NCBI GenBank assembly: GCA_014529385.2
Contig: CM043964.1
Location: 108,088,587-108,148,586 of the forward strand
Length of the DNA: 60,000 nucleotides
Direction: 5' to 3'
Source: Adiantum capillus-veneris
Lineage: Eukaryota > Streptophyta > Polypodiopsida > Polypodiales > Pteridaceae
Part shown: in pieces, positions 22,836 through 33,338 of the stretch
Layout: every line of letters starts with the position of its first letter
Position numbering within the stretch: the first letter of the stretch is position 1
The notes under the pieces: generated by a model
Told to the model about the DNA's origin: nothing
Databases searched by the model: none
Seen by the model: only the letters and a program-made list of their open reading frames with translations
Position numbers and translations under genes: made by a program

Positions 22836-23355
22836 TGTCACAAACTGGTGATGTGGCTGCCCAGTACACGCACACACACACACACACACACACCCGCCCT
22901 GTTGCTCCCGAAATTCACGTTGAAATGATGACATGGTTGCATCGTACGGACATGCCCACGTTTTGCGGTGCAGATCACGGAAATCTGTACAACTGACGTG
23001 GCAGAACTGCGTATAGAAATTGCTGGCAGATTTTGGGCTGCTTTTTGGCCACGCAAAGCAGTTGAGAAAGAGAGAGAACTTTTGCTTTATTTGCTCAAGA
23101 GAGGTTGTAAGAGAGAGAACATGCTTTTGATTTTCAAGCTTTTGGGGCTCTGCTTTTAGCATCCCTTGTAAACCTATATAATAGTGGCTTGGGCTCTCAC
23201 TTCTCAGAGCATATGGACGTAGAGTCTGAGAGCGAGTTCCGACCACTCCCTTGTACTTGAGTTGCAGATTAATACAAAAAGAAATAACGAAAGGGGCGCC
23301 AGACTTTGTGGCCAATATCTCTAGGCACGAAACTCCGCCGGGCCAGTGTCGAATC
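22836..23355 (+). repeat. B1 3' LTR, 3' end truncated
   Basis: Starts TGTCACAAACTGG, contains a (CA)n run at 22870-22892, a TATATAATAG box near 23175 and GGCGCC near 23296. It stops at GTCGAATC, where the SINE copy begins; the last 75 bp or so present at 6426-6500 are missing. Confidence 0.85.
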
Positions 23356-23440
23356 TTCAAAGATCTATCCGACGAGAGTTGAACTCAAGACCCGTTATTC
23401 AAGAGGGAAATGGCATAACCTATCTACCACACTTGGTTGT
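23356..23440 (-). mobile_element. tRNA-derived SINE, right copy (truncated)
   Basis: Nearly identical to the left copy (4174-4118 plus 3034-2990). The minus strand begins CCAAGTGTGGTAGATAGG and carries the same A- and B-box-like segments. Its 3' body and tail are cut off at the B1 LTR. It also supplies the empty-site sequence that proves the S1 insertion. Confidence 0.55.
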
Positions 23441-23449
23441 GTGTGTGTT

Positions 23450-23453
<4 letters not shown>

Positions 23454-23544
<91 letters not shown>
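23454..23544. repeat. (GA)n microsatellite, about 91 bp
   Basis: Uninterrupted GA run followed by ATGGAT. On the minus strand it is the (TC)n end of the LINE. Long open frames over it are artefacts of the repeat. Confidence 0.97.
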
Positions 23545-23548
<4 letters not shown>

Positions 23549-23757
23549 TGAAAATGAAATGTTATTAACGTCTTCGAAAGGCCAAAATGACCTATGAGAC
23601 CAGAAAGTTACAATTGGTGAATTTGATACCATGTCTGAGTACGGAAAGTACAAAGAACTAAAAACTAAAACACTAAGGAAATAAATCTGAAGCTGATCCG
23701 GAACTGAAACGAGATAGAGGGAGGGGGGTGGTGAGTTCAAATGAAATCTCTCATCGC

Positions 23758-25703
23758 TCACTGTCGAATCTCTTCAATATCCTCCATGGTCAATACTCTG
23801 ACTGGGCGTCTTGCATGTCGAGCTAGAGTGACCTTGATCTTTTGCTGAAGCCTTCGTTGGTGGTGGGAGATCCCTCGAGGTCGTGGGCATCTGGATTTGC
23901 CTAGCTCAATGGCTCGATCAATCAACGTACCTCTAGTGTAGGTGGGCTCTGAGATCTGCTGTGATGATTGCTCCTCTGGCTCTCCCCTGGCTGGTGTAAA
24001 GAAACCTGTGATTTGTCTCTGACATTGTCTCTCCCTAGATGTTCTCAGCAAGCTCTCCCTAAGTCTGTGCAGCTCTAGTAGAAACAATACGAGACATCTC
24101 TGATCCTCGTATCTCATGACTCTAGAAAAGGTCCAAAACCCTCTCTGAATAGACAGTGGAAGCGGCCTCGTATCTCATAGTACGCCGAGCAGTGACGTGT
24201 AGTGCAGCTGTGTCTCTGGCTCTAAGTGACATAAGTGACATACCCCTGTTGGTACTCGTGAAATCGGCCAGTCTCAATTTGGAGCTAATATGAGGATGTG
24301 CGTATCTGCCCAATAGCGCATTGTATCCCATGAGATAAGTGCGTATCCATGTATGCAGGCCTAGTCACAAAACCGTCTTCATGAGTTGGAGAAGATGCTC
24401 TCTGTAGAATGCCATCTTAGTACCCAACTCTTGTGTCGATTGTCTCCATGTGCTCCTGGTATCTAGCTGAATCAGATCCTGACGTATGAGTGGTGATCTC
24501 TGTCCGTGTAAGAGATAGGGAGGGTGCATCTAGGGAGCATTAATACGGAGGCAATCTATCCATGATGAAACCATGTGACTGAAACCACTCTGTCATCTGT
24601 CCATACCAACATGCTGTATCGCCTTGTAGCGCTAGTTGTCGAGATGACTCCAGGGCAAGCCGAGCATATCTGTCTCTAGGGAGGTCCCATAAACTATGTA
24701 TAACGGATATTGATCTAGTCAATGCCTTGACCACGGGGACGGGGGGGGGGCTAGCTCGGCTCAAATAATCTCATGCGGCACTGAGGCCTTAGCCAGAATG
24801 ATCCGAGCAATCATAGAGACCAAAGGCCTCTCCATATATCTCCATCCATATGTGCTGCCAGATCTTCCTTGATGATGGTCTACTGAGGGTCCCCATACCT
24901 GAACTCTGTAGAGCATAGCTGAAGTCACTAGAGTGTCAAAAAGCTAGAGCTTTGTTTGCGGTTCCTGAAACTGAACCTGCGAACACATCCTCTCCAATCT
25001 TCCCAAGGTTGCATAGTCTCTCGTTAGTCTAGTCTCTGATGCTCTCCTCAGTGAAAACACCGGTCCAGTGAAGACTACCCCAAGATAGGTGTATGCATTT
25101 GTCTCATGGCCATACGTAAATGTGGGTGCTGACCTCCTGACCAACTGTGATGTGGTGTTGGACACCATAACCTTGGTTTTCCCAAGGTTGACAGACAATC
25201 TACTGTCACGAGCAAATGTTTGCAAAGCATCTAAATGACGCCGCATCCCCTCTGGAGAGTCAGAAATCAACACAATGTTATCAACATATAGTAACAACGG
25301 AATCCATGTCCTTGCTAGTTGAGCCCCTCTCTCTCCCTGTCGCTCTATATAGTCTGAAAACTCATCCACATCACAAAAAGAGTCGGAGATAGGGGGCATC
25401 CTTGCTTCACTCCAATAGTGGAGTGGACCATGTCAAACATTCCCTCAGTAGTGCGTACCTGCCCCATCATTGTCCTGTATAAAGACAAAATATCCCATGT
25501 CAGCTCTATAGGCACACCAATGTCCTGTAGTTTGCATATAAGTCTGGCTCTCGGCACTGTGTCAAAAGCTTTGCGGAAATCCACAAAGCTACAATAGATC
25601 CTCTTGCCATGGTGTCTACCCTCCTCAATAATAGCTCTGGGTGTCAGAACCTGGTCAAGAGTGGAGAAACCTCTCCTGAATCCTACATGCCTTGGTGCTC
25701 GTA
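23758..25703 (-). pseudogene. LINE ORF2, reverse-transcriptase core and C-terminal part
   Basis: Continuous frame 25752-25345 includes VGFRRGFSTLDQVL, SFVDFRKAFDTVPR (catalytic Asp motif) and GVKQGCPLSPTLF. The frame at 25399-24944 includes LLYVDNIVLIS, where the usual YADD is YVDN, and SRLSVNLGKTKV. Later frames cover the C-terminal region, ending VLTMEDIEEIRQ. At least three frame changes separate these blocks. The YVDN replacement would by itself be expected to inactivate RT. Confidence 0.85.
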
Positions 25704-26360
25704 TGTCACAAGGCGGGCACCACGTGCCAATAGAAAAGAAGAGACTGAACACACTTTTAGCACTTCAATAACAATTGAACTGAAAGAGAGAGACGACACG
25801 CGACACGGAGTGGCGGAATTCCACCCCAGAGAGTATTGGCCCCAAACCTTGGCGTCCCTCTCGGTATTTCTTTATATTGCATCATCAAAGTACAAGCTGG
25901 TACTCCAGACTCTGCACCTTCTCCAGGAAGCATGCCAGAGAATGAGCCCTAGCCTCATATTTAAAGGCCCTTGGCGTGAAAAGCAGTTGCAGTAGAAAGC
26001 CTTTAAAACTCAAAAGCTTCTGGGCCAAAAGCAAAGCCAAAAAGCTGCCAGCGTAAATCACGGAAATCCGTACAGCCAGCCACATCATCATGCCAACGCA
26101 ATTTTCGGAAATCTACCACGCTGCCCTTAGAGTTAGGGTTAGGGTTTTTGCAGTTTTAGGGTTTCTGGCAACAGAATTAGGGTTTGCAGGTTATAGGGTT
26201 AGGGTTTTCAAAATTAGGATTTGCATGTTTTAGGGTTAGGGTTTTTGGAGTGGTTTTTGGGTTTCAGTAGTTAGGGTTTCTCGCAGAAATTAGGGTTAGG
26301 GTTTTTTTGCTCTCGAGCAACACATCATCACTTTGTGACACTTCTTTTGTTACTTGTTCT
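25704..26360 (-). repeat. E2 3' LTR, truncated at its inner edge
   Basis: Starts TGTCACAAGGCGGGCACC. It follows the right LTR to the CACTTTGTGACACTTC segment, then jumps into E internal sequence (CCTTTCGTCCAGATCGG). Contains degenerate TTTAGGG repeats at 26125-26310. Confidence 0.88.
26125..26310. repeat. Degenerate telomere-like TTTAGGG repeats in the E2 left LTR
   Basis: More than ten TTAGGGTT/TTTAGGG units with irregular spacers; the same region of the right LTR (33078-33203) has them too. They belong to the LTR U3 (minus strand AAACCCTAA telo-box motifs) and are not a chromosome end. Confidence 0.85.
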
Positions 26361-26364
26361 TCTC

Positions 26365-27190
26365 CTTTCGTCCAGATCGGAACTCTTGATTTTTCGGCGT
26401 AGTAAAATTAGCCATCACACCCAGACCGTACTGATCTTCAACGCGTGTCTTGATGCACTAAAATTACATACCCAGGCAATCTCATCCAATTAGGAATATC
26501 GAGTACTTGACACATCACAATGTAACACAAATGCTCACATATGCATGTTACAAGACACAACAAACAGCGCCGCTGAGCACTCCCTCGAGACAAACGATCT
26601 GCGGTATGAAGCTACTCAACGATTACCTCGTCACTCCCCCCGCAAATAACCTAAAAAGGTCCGGGCCATGAGCTCAGAAGACTGTACAACCAAATGCTCC
26701 CCAGACCGCAGTCTGCGTCGCTCAGAGGTGCAAGCATACAAGGCAACGCTCCCTAGGCATCGGCCTGCGTCGTTCCGAGGTTTTCAAACATACAACGAAA
26801 CACTCCCCAGGCATCGGCCTGCTTCGTTCGGAGGTTCAAACAATATCAAACAATATTTCTCACTTCTCCACACGGGAGTAAAATCACCAATCATTGAAAC
26901 CAGTATCAAACCAAAGTCAAACAATTCAAATCGGCACCAAAACAGGTTCAAAACAGATACCATCCATTTCAATCAAATTCCAAACAGGATCACCAAACAA
27001 GATCAAATAGAACTCAAACTTAAAAAGCAATCTCGACATCAGTCGAGCTCGAAACGTCGACTGACTTTCCATCTTGAAACTTGCACCAAAAATTAGGGTT
27101 AGGTTCCTTCCATGAGGTCGTAGCCGAGCACAGCATGGTCCTTCAGCTCTTGGACAGACGGTGTTTCTTTGGCGGCGATTGTAGTCCCAA
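26365..27190 (-). repeat. E2 internal noncoding region with 53-65-bp tandem repeats
   Basis: Matches E1 (19425-20230) and, in reverse, E4 (58600-59340). At 26680-26850 there are about three copies of a unit with GCTCCCCAGGCATCGGCCTG. No open frame is supported. Confidence 0.8.
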
Positions 27191-27200
27191 GAGATAGCAA

Positions 27201-27500
27201 TCACACCGAACCTCCAAGATTATCTGCTCGTGAAAGACATCTACTGAGAGATGTGAGAAATTTCAAGTTATAATCTGCTAGGGTTTCCATGGCAAACATT
27301 TCAACATACCCCACTCTGCCAGAAGTTTCACTCCAAAGGAAGATGTCAGAAACCATATAACTTTGGGCAAATTTTTTTTCTTGAAAGCTTGCCAAGTCCT
27401 TGGAAGTGTGTTGCTTGGTAGTTGTAGACATCAACATCTGCATGGCACTGCCTCTGAGAAAAACAGTGACTCGAAACAAATATCGGATCCTTCTTTGCAA
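27201..27500 (-). pseudogene. E2 gag fragment
   Basis: 99-codon frame with FLRGSAMQ, TTTKQHTSKDLASF, KKFAQSYMVSDIF and METLADYNLKFL, aligning with the retrotransposon gag of E4 (FLNDDAMQWW...TWQAF...DDYNQRFLD). The tryptophans of the family AMQWW motif are replaced, and both ends are broken. Confidence 0.7.
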
Positions 27501-28006
27501 GTGATCTTAATGGCTAATGCCCTCTAAGATATCAACGGTGAAGACGGGAGCGCGCCCGATGCGCGATGAAGTAAGGGTGGAAGTGGCTAACAAGTCCGGG
27601 TTTAGGGTGGGAGTGGCTAACAAGTCCGGGTTGGATTTCAATAGCTCTGTCTGTTCTTTTGTAGGACCGGTATGCTTCCAGAAAAGCACCCACCTGATGC
27701 TCTGATAACACTGTCACAAGGTGGGTACTACGTGCCAATAGAAAAGAACAGACTGAACACACTTTTAGCACTTCAATAACAATTGAACTAACAAGTCCGG
27801 GTTGGAGGGCGAAGATGTCCGGGTTGGATTCCAATAGCTTTGTCTATTCTTTTGTAGGACCAGTTTGCTTTCAGAAAAGCACACGCCTGATGCTCTGATA
27901 CCACTGTCACAAGGCGGGCACCACGTGCCAATAGAAAAGAACAGACTGAACACACTTTTAGCACTTCAATAACAACTGAACTAACAAGTACGGATTGGAG
28001 GACGAA

Positions 28007-31000
28007 TGTAAGGTTTCCAGTTTCTGAAACCTTAAAGGTTGTATAAAGCTTAATCAAACTGATATGATTATTGAAAAAGCAATGTAGAATTGTCCGACCA
28101 TGGCAAATATTGGTATTTTTGGAATCTTAAGCACAACAAACCCCGTGCTAGAAATTTTCAGAATTGAATTCCGATAAAAACTGGCATAGTTATGACCCCT
28201 GGAAGTTTACACTGTGAATTGAATAAAATAAGTAAAATTGAAGGATTGCAGTAATCATTTAAGCATAGACTTTATTAAAGGCCTCCTAGATATTTACAAG
28301 ATATTTACCAATTAAGTAAAAATATGTCAAAATATAGCATAATTGATATTTTAAAAGTTTGCAGGTAATGGGAGGGTCATCACTGACCTGCCAGGGACTC
28401 ATTTAGCAGCAGGGGTAGTTTTTTGACTTGCTGGGGGTTGCTTGAACTTCAAGCAATTGCCTTTTTCAGCCGGTGAGAGCTTATGAGTGCCAAAAAACTA
28501 TAAATAGGACCCTTAGCTTCACATTTTAGACAGACTTGGAGCCTTGATACTCTCTCTCTCATCTAGAGAGGACACTACGCAGAAATCATTAGAGATTAAT
28601 CTCTAATTGATTAACCCTAACGATAATTAGTATAATCCTTCTTAATTAGCAAGGTTAGATTAAGATATTTGTTAATAAATCAAAGATTAGGCTTAAGTAT
28701 GTTCCCCAAACCTCTTTTAATTAATTAATCTCTGCTGATTATTAGAATTAAGCTTAGTAATACTAAGCTAATTAATTATCCTATTATAATATTATAATAG
28801 GGCTGAAATTAGCCAAATTAACCATGAATTAATGGTAAATATATTAATTAAGATTAGATTAAGTTGAAGTAATTATCGGAGATGCATTAGACAGTTATTA
28901 ATCTAGGAAAATTATCCTATAATTTTTTGAGAAGTTTTTCTAATTAATTAGGTATAATTACTCTGTTTTTTGAGCAACTTTAATAGGGGAAATTAGTAAA
29001 TGAATTTCAAATGATGTGATATATTTATCAGTGGTTAATTAGGTGTTCAAGAACCCGTGATAATTAGGAGAAGCTCAGAAAATTAATCTAGCTAATTAAT
29101 TTAGCTAAAATACCATGTTTTTTGAGTAATTTAAATAAGGAAAATTAGTAAATAGAATTCAAATGTTGTGATATATTTATCAGTGGTTAATTAGGTGTTC
29201 AAGAACTCGTGATAATTAGGAGAAGCTGAGAAAATTAATCTAGCTAATTAAGTTAGCAGAAATACTCTGTTTTGTGAGTAATTTAAATAGGGGAAATTAG
29301 TAAATGGATTTCAAATGTTGTGATATATTTATTAGTGGTTAATTAGGTGTTCAAGAACATGTGATAATTAGGAGAAGCTCAGAAAATTAATCTAGCTAAT
29401 TAATTTAGCAGAAATACTCTGTTTTTTTAGAAATTTAAATAGGGAAAATTAGTAAATGGATTTCAAATGTTATGATATATTTATCAGTGGTTAGTTAGGT
29501 GTTCAAGAACCCGTGATAATTAGGAGAAGCTCAGAAAATAAATCTAGCTAATTACTTAAGCAGAATTACTCTGGTTTTTGAGTAATTTAAATGGGAGAAA
29601 TTAGTAAATTGAATTCAAATGCTGTGATATATTTTTCAAGGGTTAATTAGGTATTAAGGAACCCGTGATAATTAGGGGAAGCTCAGATAAATAATTTAGC
29701 TAATTATTTTAGTCAAAAAACTCTAATTTATAGACAAATTAAATAGGAGAAATTAGCAAATAGATTCAAATTGAATTTATTTATTTATTAGAGGTTAATT
29801 AGAGGTTATGAAATCCGTGATAATTATGATGATCTCAGATACTTAGTTTAACTAATTATCTTAGTGGAATTACGCTGTTTTTAGGGATAAATTAAAGGGG
29901 GAAATTAGTAAATCATGTTCTATAATTACATGCTATTTATTAGAGCTATATTATAGGGTAAAGAGGGCGTGATAATTATGTCAAGGTTAGAAAAGTAGTA
30001 TAGATATTTATCTAAGTCAAATTACTCTATTTTTAGCTAAAAACTAAAGAGGGAAATTAGTAAATCATGCTATATGATTACATCCTATTTATCAGAGCTA
30101 TATTATAGAGTGAAGAGGCCGTGATAATTATGCCTAGGTTAGAAAAGTAGTATAGATATTTATCAAAGTCAAATTACACTATTTTTAGCTAAAAACTAAA
30201 GAGGGAAATTAGTAAATCATGCTATATGATTACATTCTATTTATCACAGTTAGCTTACATAATAAAGAGGCCGTGATAAATGGGTCAAGGTTAAAAAAGT
30301 AGGATAAGTATTTATTTAAGTCAAATTATCCTAATTTTAGCTGAAAATTGAAGATGGAAATTATATAACTAAGTTGGAAAATAATAAGATAATTACCAAA
30401 GGTCAAAAATATCCTTATCTACTTGTGATAATTATACCATAGTTAATTAGTGAGGTTAGTAAATTATAATTGACCAAAAGTTTTATTTTTAGCAATTGAT
30501 TAATTAAAATAAATAGACTTTGTGGTTAAAAGTTTTCAGAAAAATTATAGTAAGTGCAAACCTATGATATCAAATTAAGGAAATGAAATTTTTAAGAGAA
30601 ATTAAATACAATAAATATTAAGCTCAAAATAAGTAGATTATTAGCTTAAAAGTTGATGGGAAAATTAGGAAAAAGATATAGAAAATTATAAGAAAGTTAG
30701 GAGAGCTTAGAAAAACCTTAGGGAAGCGGTGGAAAAAGTTATCATGCTTATATAGACAAATAAGAAATTACTAGGTCAAGAATTTATCAATTAAGACTAT
30801 AAATTTAGCCTTGGATAGGTTGCGGTTGAATATAAAGGTTAAGTTTAGATTTTGAATTATTTACCTAATGATTAGATGTCCTTTTTATAAGGATAATAAG
30901 TTATGGCACCAAAAAGAACCCGAGCAAATCCTACATCTGATGATGAGGAAGTAGCTCCAAAACAAACTAGAGCGTCGCACGACGACGAAGCCGGGCCTAG

Positions 31001-32163
31001 TAGTAGGCCTACAGAGGAGAGTCTTCAGGCGTCAACATAGCAGCAGATGGCCAATCAATCCCAGGTGGGTGTCCCACTATTCAATTAAGTTTTTAATTAG
31101 TTTAAGTTCTTTTATAAGTTAGCATTGCATACGTAAGAAGGATAAACTGGTTGAAAACGGAAGGTAACTTCCAACGTGCATTTGTTTATAATGAAGGAAA
31201 GAATTGTTGGGTTAAAACTGGTTGAATTAGGAAAGATATGTTTGATCATCCTTAAGACAGCTTGTCTCAAGATACCTCCGACTCCTTGATATAAATTGAT
31301 GATAATGATTGGCTTTCTAGCCACGGTTAAGTCGGTTACCCCCATGAACGATGAGTTTCTACTCCGTGTCATGTCTTGATGTTTCTACATAAGTTAGGAT
31401 ACCGTTTTTATCCTAGGGGAGCCGCTCGGTTGTATGGGCAACTGGTTTGGTGTATGGGCACCCGGAACCTTGGGTGGGGGTTTATCCACTCCGGATTTGA
31501 ATAAGGAATGGGTGTCGTTTTTCACCCTTAGATGGTCTTGAGACAAGAAGAGTACTGGTCATGGTTATTATAGACAATGTTTTGATTGACAGTACCCTGT
31601 TTTAAGTTTAAAGATGTCTGTTTTCTAAAGGAATGCTTTCAATGCTGTCTTCAAGGAATTACTGTGAAGGAACGTTAAAAGAAACCATTATTTTAAATGT
31701 TTAAAACAATGTGATAGTAAGATAAACGAATCATGTGTAAGTGCGGGGTGTTAAGTGGGAATTGACTAAGGTTGTCAATCATGGATGGGTGGACCTGATT
31801 AGTCAGGTAACTATCCATCCCTGCGCACTAAAACGTTTAGAAAACTTCTTCACTTGGAGAGGAGTCCACCAACGGCTGTGTCCTCACATCTGTTAGAGGG
31901 AAAAAAGCGTTGGTTGAGGATACCTTAGCCCAATATGTGGAAGTATAGGGCTGAAAGACTTTTGGGATTGTTAGTATGTTATCCCGTTTCCGTTGCGAGA
32001 CAGGACTAGGTCTTCTTCTAAGGCTATAGACCCAAGCGATTGTCAATGGCAAAGGTTTATTCCTTGGATTTTTCTTGTCTAGAGACTCCGATTTTTATAA
32101 GGCTTAGGGACCTGTCAAGGATCCCATCCTGATCTTGGTATAGTCGGGGTTGGGGACCTTACA
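28007..32163 (+). mobile_element. 4.2-kb AT-rich LTR-like insertion in the E2 array
   Basis: Begins TGTAAGG and ends CCTTACA (terminal inverted repeat), flanked by ACGAA (28002-28006) and GCGAA (32164-32168). Other array copies read GGGCGAAG, so one flank has mutated from GCGAA. No internal second LTR, PBS or pol was found, so a giant solo LTR is the simplest reading. It contains a tandem array (28950-30350). A short open frame from ATG 30903 (MAPKRTRANPTSDDEEV) ends at a stop near 31040 and could be a leader or gag start read from within the LTR. Strand is unassigned in truth; plus is chosen from this frame. Confidence 0.6.
28950..30350. repeat. AT-rich tandem repeat, about 150-bp units
   Basis: Roughly nine diverged copies of a unit containing GGTTAATTAGGTGTTCAAGAA, CGTGATAATTAGGAGAAGCT and GGGAAATTAGTAAAT. 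The first five are closest to one another; later ones (29870-30350) are shorter and more diverged. No coding potential. Confidence 0.85.
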
Positions 32164-32647
32164 GCGAAGATGTCCGGGTTGGATTCCAATAGCTTTGTCT
32201 GTTCTTTTGTAGGACCGGTATGCTTTCAGAAAAGCACACGCCTGATGCTCTGAGCCGTTGGTGTCACAAGGCGGGCACCACGTGCCAATAGAAAAGAACA
32301 GACTGAACACACTTTTAGGACTTCAATAACAATTGAATTAACAAGTCCGGGTTGGAGCGCGAAGATGTCCGGGTTGGATTCCAATAGCTCTGTCTGTTCT
32401 TTTGTAGGACCGGTATGCTTTCAGAAAAGCACACGCATGATGCTCTGATACCACTGTCACAAGGCAGGCACCACATGCCAATAGAAAAGAACAGACTGAA
32501 CACACTTTTAGCACTTCAATAACAACTGAACTAACAAGTTGGGGTTGGAGGGCGAAGATGTCTGGGTTGGATTCCAATAGCTATGTTTGTTCTTTTGTAG
32601 GACCGGTATGCTTTCAGAAAAGCACACGCCTGATGCTCTGATACCAC

Positions 32648-33333
32648 TGTCACAAGGCGGGCATCACGTGCCAATAGAAAAGAACAGAGTGAACACACTT
32701 TTAGCACTTCAATAACAACTGAACTGAAAGAGAGAGAGAGACGACACGCGACACGGAGTGGCGGAATTCCACCCCAGAGAGTATTGGCCCCAAACCTTGG
32801 CGCCCCTTTTGGTATTTCTTTATATTGCATCATCCAAGTACAAGCCGGTACTCCAGACTCTGCACCTTCTCCAGGAAGCATGCCAGAGAATGAGCCCTAG
32901 CCTCATCATATTTAAAGGCCCTTGGCCTGAAAAGCAGTACAGTAAAAAGCCTTTAAAACTCAAAAGCTTCTGGTCCAAAAGCAAAGCCAAAAAGCTGCCA
33001 GCGTAAATCACGGAAATCCGTACAGCCTGCCACGTCATCATGCCAATGCAATTTTCAGAAATCTGCCACGCTGTCCTTAGGGTTAGGGTTTCTGCAGTTT
33101 TAGGGTTTTTGACAACAAAATTAGGGTTTGCAGCTTTTAGGGTTAGGGTTTAGGGTTTCAGCAGCTAGGGTTTCTCGTAGAAATTAGGGTTAGGGTTTTT
33201 GCTTTCGGGCAACCACGTCATCACTTTGTGACACTTCTTTTGTTACTTGTTCTTCTTAGGGTTTAGGTCCCTCGGCCAGCATCTGTTAGTTGGCTCCATT
33301 CTTTAGGCTTTGACACGGCAGCAGTTTGTTATA
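32648..33333 (-). repeat. E2 5' LTR
   Basis: 686 bp, TGTCACAAGGCGGGC...GTTTGTTATA (the usual terminal ACA mutated to ATA). Contains the GGCGCC core near 32801, a TTTAAA box near 32911 (minus sense), ACGT motifs, and telomere-like repeats at 33078-33203. Confidence 0.9.
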
Positions 33334-33338
33334 TCGTA

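Larger units (their letters stand above)
4180..23355 (+). mobile_element. Ty3/gypsy chromovirus-like element B1 (degenerate, nested)
   Basis: Plus-sense element: 5' LTR 4180-6500, PBS 6502-6513, gag 6512-7305 and 17045 onward, protease remnants, connection/RNase H 17890-18569, integrase and chromodomain remnant 20957-22245, PPT near 22821-22835, 3' LTR 22836-23355. Three insertions interrupt it (4226-5960, 7306-17044, 18570-20956). The RT catalytic core is deleted between the PPYRV-like motif (about 17880) and the post-RT segment. Domain order (RT-RH-INT) and the C-terminal similarity to element C place it in Ty3/gypsy. The 3' LTR lacks its last 75 bp or so. Confidence 0.85.
27712..32647 (-). 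repeat. Tandem array of 193-bp U5-PBS-leader units in E2
   Basis: Unit starts (plus strand) at 27712, 27905, 32262 and 32455, followed by the full LTR at 32648; the second unit is split by 28007-32163. Each unit holds the first 77 bp or so of the LTR (minus-sense U5 end) and about 116 bp of leader. A PBS complement (GCTCTGATACCAC or variant) ends at 27711, 27904, 32454 and 32647. In the unit ending at 32261 the PBS is replaced by AGCCGTTGG. The element therefore carries about five primer sites in series. Confidence 0.88.
25704..33333 (-). mobile_element. Non-autonomous LTR element E2 (family E)
   Basis: 7,630 bp, flanked by exact TSD TCGTA (25699-25703, 33334-33338). Minus sense: 5' LTR 32648-33333, then a tandem PBS/U5 array (27712-32647, holding a 4.2-kb insertion), a gag fragment (27500-27201), E-type noncoding repeats (26365-27190) and a truncated 3' LTR (25704-26360). 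The outer end of the 3' LTR, the PPT and the first repeats were lost at about 26360. No pol domain. Confidence 0.9.

Noticed and set aside
23306-23597. Open frames made of Arg-Glu or Ser-Leu repeats
   Set aside because: They lie over the (GA)n tract and exist only because the dinucleotide repeat has no stop in any frame. The same applies at 36122-36346, 48226-48532 and 54763-55027.
26125-26310. Possible telomere or chromosome end
   Set aside because: The TTTAGGG units are degenerate, about 180 bp long, and occur in both E2 LTRs, so they are part of the LTR.
30903-31040. MAPKRTR frame as an independent gene
   Set aside because: Under 50 codons, inside the LTR-like insertion, and it ends in a stop; at most a gag start.
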